A DNA stretch of 5,355 bases, from NCBI RefSeq assembly GCF_050175855.1, contig NZ_JBFXIO010000351.1, positions 1 through 5,355 of the forward strand, given 5' to 3'. This DNA is from Piscinibacter sp050175855 (GTDB lineage Bacteria; Pseudomonadota; Gammaproteobacteria; Burkholderiales; Burkholderiaceae_C). This document shows positions 1 through 5,109 of the stretch, in pieces (within the stretch, counting starts at the first letter, position 1; each line of letters begins with the position of its first letter). A model generated the notes under the pieces. It was not told where the DNA came from. It was given only the letters and a program-made list of their open reading frames with translations, and did no database searches. The position numbers were made by a program, and so were the translations under genes.

Positions 1-535
1 AGTCGGCGTCCAGTGCATATGCCCCGTCGGCCGTCTCGACCTGCAGCCGCGCGCCCGCGTCCTTCGGCGTGACGCCGGTGACCTTGTGCTTCCAGCGCAG
101 CTCCAGGTTCGGCAGCTGCTCCGCGCGCTTCACCAGGAACTCTTCGAGGTAGTACTGCTGCAGGTTCACCATGCCGGGCCGGTGGTGGTCGGCCTCGGGC
201 AGCAGGTTGAAGCGGAACACCTCGTCGCGGCCGAAGAAGGTGCGGCCGACGTTCCAGGTCACGCCCTTGTCGACCACCGCATCACCGCAGCCGAGCCGGT
301 CGAGGATCTCCAGCGCGCGCTTGGCGTAGCACAGCCCGCGTGAGCCGACGCTGACCGTGTCGTCGTCGTCGAGCAGCAGCACGCGCTGGCCCTGCATCGC
401 CAGGTCGATGGCCGCAGCGAGACCCACTGGGCCAGCGCCGACCACGACGACGGGATGCCGGTCCACCGCGCCGGGCTGGTCGAGCTCCGCAGGGCGCCGG
501 TAGGCAAACTTCGGATAGGTGTAGGTGCTCAGCAT
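1..535 (-). CDS. FAD-dependent aromatic-ring monooxygenase (MhpA/PheA-like), C-terminus cut off by window edge
   Basis: This is the N-terminal 178 residues of a class A flavoprotein monooxygenase; the family usually runs to about 500-600 residues, so most of the protein lies to the left. Such enzymes use NAD(P)H and O2 to hydroxylate phenolic rings in the cytoplasm. The Rossmann strand VVVVGAGPVGLAAA has the GxGxxG dinucleotide motif at residues 33-38. It is followed by a second strand ending in an acidic run (LLLDDDD, 53-59), which should contact the FAD ribose, and by a GSRGLCYAKRALEILDRLG helix typical of MhpA-like hydroxylases. The NLQQYYLEEFL segment near 124-134 also fits the family. 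The ATG lies 10 bases after the VOC stop with only a weak, distant Shine-Dalgarno, so translation is probably coupled. It is third in the operon starting at 2050. Family assignment is firm; the substrate is unknown. Substrate- and NADPH-contacting motifs (DG, GD) lie outside the window. Confidence 0.9.
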   Translation of the reverse strand, partial: MLSTYTYPKFAYRRPAELDQPGAVDRHPVVVVGAGPVGLAAAIDLAMQGQRVLLLDDDDTVSVGSRGLCYAKRALEILDRLGCGDAVVDKGVTWNVGRTFFGRDEVFRFNLLPEADHHRPGMVNLQQYYLEEFLVKRAEQLPNLELRWKHKVTGVTPKDAGARLQVETADGAYALDAD

Positions 536-545
536 CGGCGCGGGC

Positions 546-1082
546 TCAGGCCTTGAATTCCTTCTCGTGCATCCATGCCGCGTGCTTGGGCGCGCGCCGG
601 GTCTTCGCCCACTCGTCGAGCATCGCCCACTTCACCTCGTCGAGCTTGGCGTTCATTTCGGGCGTGGCCGTGTCGGCTGCCAGCTCGACGCGATGGCCGT
701 TCGGGTCGAAGAAGTAGATCGACCGGAACAGCGTGTGGTCGGTAGGACCGATGACATCGATGCCCGCGGCCTGCAGCTTGCCCTTGGTGGCCAGCAGCTC
801 GTCCATCGAGCCCACCTTGAAGGCGATGTGCTGCACCCACTCCGGCGTGTTGGGATCCTTGCCCATCGGCGGCGAGTTCGGGATCTCGAAGAAGGCCAGG
901 ATGTTGCCCGCGCCGGCGTCGAGGAAGACGTGCATGTACGGATCGGGCGCCTTGGTGGAAGGCACCTGGTCTTCGGCGATCGCGAGCACGAAGCCCATGC
1001 CGAGGTGCTTGCCGTACCACTCGACGGTTTCCTTCGCGTCGCGGCAGCGGTAGGCCACGTGGTGGATGCGTTGAATACCCAT
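546..1082 (-). CDS. VOC-superfamily protein, possible single-domain type I extradiol dioxygenase
   Basis: A 178-residue protein of the vicinal oxygen chelate superfamily (glyoxalase I / fosfomycin resistance / extradiol dioxygenase). Two beta-alpha-beta-beta-beta modules are visible: residues 1-70 begin IQRIHHVAYRC and residues 80-135 contain WVQHIAFKV and end YFFDPNGHRVELA. The likely metal ligands are H8, H85 and E133, the 2-His-1-carboxylate set of type I extradiol dioxygenases. Residues 140-178 form a Trp- and Lys-rich tail. The start was chosen at 1082 because AGGAGG lies 6 bases upstream and the fold begins at once; the longer reading to 1223 only adds shadow sequence of the hydrolase gene. 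It lies between the MBL hydrolase (11-base gap) and the monooxygenase (10-base gap). Ring cleavage of the monooxygenase product is my inference from context; an isomerase, epimerase or lyase activity is equally allowed by the fold. Confidence 0.88.
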   Translation of the reverse strand: MGIQRIHHVAYRCRDAKETVEWYGKHLGMGFVLAIAEDQVPSTKAPDPYMHVFLDAGAGNILAFFEIPNSPPMGKDPNTPEWVQHIAFKVGSMDELLATKGKLQAAGIDVIGPTDHTLFRSIYFFDPNGHRVELAADTATPEMNAKLDEVKWAMLDEWAKTRRAPKHAAWMHEKEFKA

Positions 1083-1088
1083 GATTCG

Positions 1089-1094
1089 CCTCCT
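1089..1094 (-). promoter_or_regulatory. Ribosome binding site of the VOC gene
   Basis: A perfect AGGAGG lies 6 bases upstream of the ATG at 1082. Its first base is the last base of the upstream hydrolase stop codon (TGAGGAGG), so termination and re-initiation occur at one spot. It fixes the VOC start against the longer in-frame alternative at 1223. Confidence 0.85.
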
Positions 1095-2050
1095 CAAGAC
1101 TCCAGGGCCTGCCACATCTGGCGGTCGCGCTCGGCGGTCCAGATGCGCGGGTCGGGGTACTGCGTCACCTCGTCGTAGCAGCGTGTCACGTCGAAGGGCA
1201 TGCAGTGGTCGAAGATCACCCATTGGCCGTACTTCGGCGCCAGCCGGGCATAGGTGCTCTTGTAGACGGCGTTGAGGTCCTCGCCGGCGGCCACGCCGGA
1301 CTTCACGCTCTCGTAGACGTCGGCGATGAAGGCGCGCGTGCCGGCCAGACCCGCTTGCACCTGCTCGGGCGTGGTGAGCGCCGCGCCGCGGCCGGGCACC
1401 AGCTTCTCGGGCTTGAGCGCGGCGATGTTGTCCAAGGTCTGCGGCCAGTCCTTGAAGTACGCGTCGCCGGCGTAGGGCGTGGCATCGAACTCCACCAGGT
1501 CGCCGCTGAAGAGAATCTTCTGCTGCGGCAGCCAGGCCACCGTGTCACCCTTGGTGTGGCCACGGCCGAGCTGCAGCAGCTGCACTTCGAGCTTGCCCAG
1601 CCACAAGGTCATCTTGCCGGTGAAGGTGATGGTCGGCCAGGTCAGGCCTGGCGGCACGCTCTCGACGTTGCGGAACAGGCGCGGGAAGCGGCCGATCTCG
1701 CTGGCCTTGTCCTGCTCGCCGCGCTCGACGATCAGGTCGTAGGTGTCCTGGCTGGCGATGATCTGCTGGGGCTGGTAGGCCGAAGCACCCAGCACGCGCA
1801 CCGCGTGGTAGTGCGTCAGCAGCACGTACTGGATCGGCTTGTCGGTCACCTCGCGGATGCGCCGGATGACGTCCTGCGCCATCACCGGCGTGGCCTGCGT
1901 GTCGAGCACCAGCACCGCGTCGTCGCCGACGATCACGCCGGTGTTGGGGTCGCCCTCGGCGGTGTAGGCATAGGCGTTGTCGGACAGCTTGGTGAAGCTG
2001 ACCTTCTTCTCCTCGAGGTCGGCCTGGCTGGCGAAGGCTTTCTGGGTCAT
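1094..2050 (-). CDS. MBL-fold hydrolase with altered second metal site
   Basis: A 318-residue protein with the metallo-beta-lactamase fold, first gene of the catabolic operon and presumably cytoplasmic (no signal peptide). N-terminal strands (GVIVGDDAVLVLDTQ, 38-52) lead to the motif region THYHAVRVLGA at 79-89, then GRGHTKGDTVAWLP (162-175), FSGDLVEF (181-188), LVPGRGAALTT (217-227) and a helical C-terminal part with FDHCMPFD (280-287). H80, H82 and H165 would form the first zinc site and D184 would be the bridging Asp. The canonical D and H of HxHxDH are replaced by V84 and R85, and the canonical PGHG His by R221, so the second site looks lost or rebuilt. The glyoxalase II/SoxH-like branch is the nearest general type. 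The role is inferred only from context: hydrolysis of an ester, lactone or thioester in aromatic degradation. The ATG at 2050 is the first after the promoter; no Shine-Dalgarno is obvious. Confidence 0.9.
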   Translation of the reverse strand: MTQKAFASQADLEEKKVSFTKLSDNAYAYTAEGDPNTGVIVGDDAVLVLDTQATPVMAQDVIRRIREVTDKPIQYVLLTHYHAVRVLGASAYQPQQIIASQDTYDLIVERGEQDKASEIGRFPRLFRNVESVPPGLTWPTITFTGKMTLWLGKLEVQLLQLGRGHTKGDTVAWLPQQKILFSGDLVEFDATPYAGDAYFKDWPQTLDNIAALKPEKLVPGRGAALTTPEQVQAGLAGTRAFIADVYESVKSGVAAGEDLNAVYKSTYARLAPKYGQWVIFDHCMPFDVTRCYDEVTQYPDPRIWTAERDRQMWQALES

Positions 2051-2070
2051 GGGTGCGATGGTTTGTTCAT

Positions 2071-2086
2071 TGCAAACGAGTTCGCA
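2071..2086. promoter_or_regulatory. Operator-like palindrome A over the -10/start region of the catabolic promoter
   Basis: TGCAAAC-GA-GTTCGCA is an inverted repeat with 7-base arms, one mismatch and a 2-base spacer. It covers the first base of the -10 box and the expected transcription start of the leftward operon. Its core TGCAAACGAGTTCG matches the reverse strand of palindrome B at 12 of 14 positions. The size and symmetry fit an IclR-family dimer site; binding by the adjacent regulator is inferred. Confidence 0.6.
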
Positions 2087-2114
2087 CTTTACGACTCACA
2101 TTGCGCTATGTCAA
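2086..2114 (-). promoter_or_regulatory. Sigma-70-type promoter of the MBL-VOC-monooxygenase operon
   Basis: On the minus strand, TTGACA (2114-2109, a perfect -35) is followed by a 17-base spacer and TAAAGT (2091-2086, 4 of 6 matches to TATAAT). The expected transcription start is near 2079, giving a leader of about 28 bases before the ATG at 2050. Both hexamers are overlapped by the related palindromes A and B, so the promoter is very likely controlled by the divergent IclR regulator. Confidence 0.72.
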
Positions 2115-2125
2115 ACTTGTTTGCA
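2110..2125. promoter_or_regulatory. Operator-like palindrome B over the -35 box and the regulator start codon
   Basis: CAAAC-TT-GTTTG (2112-2123) is a perfect inverted repeat with 5-base arms, extended to GTCAAACTTGTTTGCA. It covers most of the -35 hexamer of the leftward promoter, and its last base is the A of the regulator ATG. The same 2-base spacer and arm sequence as palindrome A, centred 39 bases away, suggest that one protein binds both. Occupancy should affect both the operon and the regulator's own expression. Confidence 0.58.
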
Positions 2126-2916
2126 TGGAACAAATCGTGATCCGGGAGCAGCGGGCGGTGCAGTCGGTGGAGGTGGGCGGGCGCCTGCTGATCGCGCTCG
2201 GCCAGCATGGCGCGCCGATGTCACTGAAGGACCTGGCCGCGGCGGCCGAGTTGCCCGCCTCGCGCGCCCACCCCTACCTGGTGAGCTTCGGCCGGCTCGG
2301 GCTGATCGAGCAGGATGCCTCCAGCGGGCGCTACGCCCTCGGCCCGGCCGCTCTGCAGCTGGGCCTGGCCTGCCTGCACCAGCTCGATCCGCTCAAGGCC
2401 GCCACTCCGGTGGCGGAGTCGCTCTCGCAGGCGATCGACCAGACGGTGGCGATCGCGGTGTGGGCCAACTTCGGCCCGACCATCGTGCGCGTGATCGAGG
2501 GCAGCCAGCCGCTGCATGTGAACATGCGCGCCGGCACGGTGATGTCGCTGCTGGGCACGGCCACCGGCCGGGCCTTCGCCGCCGTGCTGCCGGCACGCAG
2601 CATCAAGGAAGTCCTGGCCGGTCCGCAGGGCGAACCGCGCCGCGCCGACCGCACGCCGGTGAAGGACGTGGACCGCGAGCTCGAGCTGATCGCCGCCGAA
2701 TGGAAGCGCCACGGCGTGACGCGCGCGCTCGGCCGGCCCATCCCCGGCGTCAACGCCTTCAGCGCGCCGGCCTTCGACCACGAGGGCAGGCCGGCCCTCG
2801 TGATCACCGCGCTCGGGCACGAGGACGTGTTCCCCGCCACCTGGGAGTCGCCGCTGGCCGCCGCGGTGCGTGAGGCCGCCGCTGCGGTTTCGCACCGCCT
2901 CGGCCACCGCGGCTGA
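2125..2916 (+). CDS. IclR-family transcriptional regulator
   Basis: A 263-residue DNA-binding regulator of the IclR family. Residues 10-75 form the winged helix-turn-helix: AVQSVEVGGRLLIALGQHG is the family's opening helix, SLKDLAAAAELPASRAHPYL the helix-turn-helix, and LGLIEQDASSGRYALG the wing. A linker helix follows. The effector domain fills about 90-258, including AIAVWANFGPTIVRVIEG, SLLGTATGRAFAA and GVNAFSAPAFDHEGRPALVITALG, all in the expected order. Length is normal for the family. The ATG at 2125 was preferred over an in-frame GTG at 2053, because the latter adds 24 residues that do not match the family and run through the divergent promoter; no Shine-Dalgarno precedes 2125. Divergent orientation and the palindromes in the shared intergenic region indicate local, probably autoregulated control of the leftward catabolic operon, with an aromatic effector as in MhpR, PcaU or PobR (inferred). 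Confidence 0.93.
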   Translation: MEQIVIREQRAVQSVEVGGRLLIALGQHGAPMSLKDLAAAAELPASRAHPYLVSFGRLGLIEQDASSGRYALGPAALQLGLACLHQLDPLKAATPVAESLSQAIDQTVAIAVWANFGPTIVRVIEGSQPLHVNMRAGTVMSLLGTATGRAFAAVLPARSIKEVLAGPQGEPRRADRTPVKDVDRELELIAAEWKRHGVTRALGRPIPGVNAFSAPAFDHEGRPALVITALGHEDVFPATWESPLAAAVREAAAAVSHRLGHRG

Positions 2917-2923
2917 GCGGCGT
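2917..2923. other. Seven-base convergent junction without visible terminator
   Basis: The stop codons of the rightward regulator (2914-2916) and the leftward photolyase gene (2926-2924) are 7 bases apart. I find no stem followed by a T-run on either strand here, so the transcripts probably overlap through each other's 3' coding ends. Confidence 0.6.
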
Positions 2924-4381
2924 TCAGAAGAGTTCGCCCTGCCCCACCGGCGGCCGCTTGGTGCGCCGAACCCTCATGCCCGAAGGCGGCAGGCCGCTCC
3001 TGCGCGAGCCGTGCTTCGCCTGGATCGCATCGGCTTCGCGCTTCGCCTGCGCGGTGCCGCGCAGGCCGAACAGCCGCTCGCGCGCGAAGGCCAGCGCCTC
3101 GCGCTCGTCGACGATCGGCTTCGGATACGCCGGGGTGCCGATCTCCGGCACCCAGCGGCGCACGTACTCGCCGGTGGGGTCGTGGTCGCGCGCCTGCTTG
3201 GCCGGGGAGTAGATGCGCAGCGTGTTGATGCCGGTGGTGCCCGACTGCATCTGCATCTGGCTCCAGTGGATGCCCGGCTCGAAGTCGAGGAACTGGCCCG
3301 CGAGGAACAGCCCCGGCTCGCGCCAGTGCAGCCAGAGGTGGTAGGCCGCGAAGCTGACCAGCATCGCGCGCATGCGGAAGTTGATCCAGCCGGTGGCGCG
3401 CAGCTGGCGCATGCAGGCGTCGACCATCGGGAAGCCGGTGCGGCCTTCGCACCAGGCCTCGAAGCGCTCGCGGTCGAAGGCGTCCTCGCGCAGGCCATCG
3501 CAGGCGCGCGAGAAGTTGCGGAACTCGATGGCCGGCTCGTCTTCCAGCTTCTGCATGAAGTGGCAGTGCCAGCGCAGCCGGCCGGCGAAGCCGCGCAGCG
3601 CGTGGGCCAGCGTGCGATCGGGCGTCGATCGGATCACGGCCTCGGTGGCCTGGTGCACGCAGCGCATCGAGATCGTGCCGAAGGCGAGGTGCTCGCTGAG
3701 CCGGCTGCAGCCTTCGGCCGCGGTGACGGGGCTGGACAACGCGTGGCGGTAGTCGCGCCCGCGGCCGGCGAGGAAGCTCTCCAGCATCGCCCAGGCCACG
3801 CGCTCGCCAGCTGGCGGCACGCGGGCGTCGATGCCGTGCAGGCCGAGATCGCGCAGCGTCGGCAGAGGCGATGGCGCCATGCCCGGCGGCGCCGCGAAGC
3901 CGCCGGGCAGCACCGCCTCCGGTGCACTCATGCGTTGCGCCCAGCGCCCCGCCCAGCCGGCGCGGCTGCGCAGCCGGCGCACCACGCCGGTCTGGGCGAA
4001 CTCCTGCCAGACCACGCCCTCGGCGCGGCACCAGGCGGCCACGGCGCGGTCGCGTGTGTAGCTCCAGCCGGGGCCGGTTTCCTCGTGGCTGAGGAGATGG
4101 GTGAAGGCGAACTCGCGGCGCAGCTCCGTCAACACTTCCACCGCGGAGCCGATGCGCACCAACAGCGGCAGCCCGCGCGCGGCCAGGCCGTCGCGCAGCG
4201 GCGCCAGCGCATCGAGCAGGAAGCGCACGTGGCGCGCATCGCACTCGGGGCTGCCGAGCCACTCCGGCTCGATCACGAACAGCGCCAGCGCGCGCTCGAA
4301 GCGGCCCGCCTCGGCCAGCGGCGCGTGGTCACGCAGGCGCAGGTCGCGCTTGAACCAGACCAGCGCGGCCGGCGCGTTCAC
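2924..4381 (-). CDS. Photolyase/cryptochrome-family flavoprotein
   Basis: A 485-residue member of the DNA photolyase/cryptochrome family, whose enzymes use FAD and blue light to reverse UV pyrimidine dimers. The N-terminal alpha/beta antenna domain starts at once with ALVWFKRDLRLRDHAPL (6-22) and runs to about 130. The helical FAD domain spans about 195-440: GRGRDYRHALSSP, SRLSEHLAFGTIS (226-238), RWHCHFMQKLEDEP (270-283), EGRTGFPMVDACMRQLRATGW (312-332), HWREPG (352-357) and HDPTGEYVRRWVPEIG (400-415). W271 and W353 correspond to E. coli PhrB W277 and W359 by my alignment. The stretch DFEPGIHWSQMQMQSGTTG replaces the canonical NNxxW region, so it belongs to a divergent branch. A basic tail ends in QGELF. 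Start: GTG at 4381, overlapping the SDR stop as GTGA; upstream in-frame sequence is a shadow of the SDR gene. Repair versus light-sensing function cannot be settled from sequence. Confidence 0.92.
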   Translation of the reverse strand: MNAPAALVWFKRDLRLRDHAPLAEAGRFERALALFVIEPEWLGSPECDARHVRFLLDALAPLRDGLAARGLPLLVRIGSAVEVLTELRREFAFTHLLSHEETGPGWSYTRDRAVAAWCRAEGVVWQEFAQTGVVRRLRSRAGWAGRWAQRMSAPEAVLPGGFAAPPGMAPSPLPTLRDLGLHGIDARVPPAGERVAWAMLESFLAGRGRDYRHALSSPVTAAEGCSRLSEHLAFGTISMRCVHQATEAVIRSTPDRTLAHALRGFAGRLRWHCHFMQKLEDEPAIEFRNFSRACDGLREDAFDRERFEAWCEGRTGFPMVDACMRQLRATGWINFRMRAMLVSFAAYHLWLHWREPGLFLAGQFLDFEPGIHWSQMQMQSGTTGINTLRIYSPAKQARDHDPTGEYVRRWVPEIGTPAYPKPIVDEREALAFARERLFGLRGTAQAKREADAIQAKHGSRRSGLPPSGMRVRRTKRPPVGQGELF

Positions 4382-5109
4382 TTTACCAGCGGGCGTACGC
4401 TGGTGAAGCCGCCATCGACCGGGATCACCTGGCCGGTCAGCCTCGCAGCGCCCTCGCCGAGCAGCCAGGCCATGACGTCCGACACCTGCTCCGCGCTCTG
4501 CACGCCGCCGAGCGGGTACTGCTTGCCTGCGCCTTCGCGCAGCGCCGGCACCTTGAGCATGGCGGCGGTCATCGGCGTCTCGGTCATGCCGGGCGCCACG
4601 GCGTTGACGCGCACGCCCTGCGCCGCATAGGTGGCGGCGGCGCTGCGCACCAGCGCCTCGACGCCACCCTTGGCCGCGGCGATCGCCTCGTGGTTGGCCA
4701 CGCCGATGCGCGACACCACCGAGCTGGCGAACACCGCCGCACCCGCGCCGCCCTCCAGCGCGCCGATCCACGCCTGCAGCACGAAGACCGCGCTGTCGAG
4801 GTTCACGCGCATCAGTTCGCGGTAGGCCTCCGGCTTCGTGCGGTGCAGCGGCGCGATCAGCGTGCTGCCGACGCAATGCGCCAGCCGCGCCGGCGCGGCG
4901 CCCAGCGCCTCGCGCGTGGCGGCGACGGCGAGCGCCGCGCCTGCGGGTGTGGTGGTATCGGCCGCCACGCGCAGCGTGGCCGGCACCTCCGCCAGCCGCG
5001 CTGCATCGCGGCCCACGGCCACCACGCGCGCGCCCTGCGCCGAGAGGGTCTGCGCCAGCGCGCGGCCGATGCCGCCGCTCGCGCCGGTCACCAGCACGAT
5101 GTCGTTCAT
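4378..5109 (-). CDS. SDR-family oxidoreductase-like protein lacking the catalytic tyrosine
   Basis: A 243-residue classical-type short-chain dehydrogenase/reductase. The cofactor motif TGASGGIG lies at 8-15, and GRD at 33-35, after the second strand, suggests NADP(H). D51 is the usual Asp before the adenine pocket, and CVG at 79-81 stands where NNAG normally is. N103 and S130 match the active-site Asn and Ser. K147 is the active-site Lys, but four residues before it is I143 (HEAIAAAKGG) instead of the catalytic Tyr of YxxxK. GVRVNAVAPGMTETPM (165-180) and the C-terminal LTGQVIPVDGGF are standard. The ATG at 5109 has GGAG 8 bases upstream and overlaps the preceding stop as ATGA; the stop overlaps the photolyase GTG. 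The in-frame extension to 5250 is a shadow of the upstream gene. The fold is certain, the reaction unknown; it may bind NADP(H) without classical dehydrogenase chemistry. Confidence 0.92.
   Translation of the reverse strand: MNDIVLVTGASGGIGRALAQTLSAQGARVVAVGRDAARLAEVPATLRVAADTTTPAGAALAVAATREALGAAPARLAHCVGSTLIAPLHRTKPEAYRELMRVNLDSAVFVLQAWIGALEGGAGAAVFASSVVSRIGVANHEAIAAAKGGVEALVRSAAATYAAQGVRVNAVAPGMTETPMTAAMLKVPALREGAGKQYPLGGVQSAEQVSDVMAWLLGEGAARLTGQVIPVDGGFTSVRPLVK

Noticed and set aside
525..1178. A 217-residue plus-strand frame antisense to the VOC gene
   Set aside because: It has no family resemblance and is a complement shadow of a gene with a clear metal-ligand triad and ribosome binding site.
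1083..1223. A 47-residue N-terminal extension of the VOC protein
   Set aside because: It overlaps the C-terminal coding part of the hydrolase, and a perfect AGGAGG marks the start at 1082.
2053..2124. A 24-residue N-terminal extension of the IclR regulator from the GTG at 2053
   Set aside because: It contains the divergent promoter and both palindromes, has no ribosome binding site and does not resemble IclR N-termini.
1205..2140. A 311-residue plus-strand frame antisense to the MBL hydrolase
   Set aside because: It mirrors the hydrolase codons, has no recognisable domain and no start signal, and runs through the divergent promoter.
2331..4262. A 643-residue minus-strand frame spanning the photolyase and regulator genes
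   Set aside because: It is Arg/Ala/Pro-rich, matches no family, and crosses two real genes in other frames and orientations.
2870..4630. A 586-residue open frame on the plus strand across the photolyase and SDR genes
   Set aside because: Its translation is low-complexity, rich in Ala, Arg, His and Gln with no domain, and it lies antisense to two genes with clear family motifs. Such frames are expected in high-GC DNA.
4382..4876. N-terminal extension of the photolyase frame (165 residues before the GTG at 4381)
   Set aside because: The extension is Arg/Gly/Ala shadow sequence of the SDR gene; the photolyase domain begins directly after the GTG, and the GTGA overlap explains initiation.
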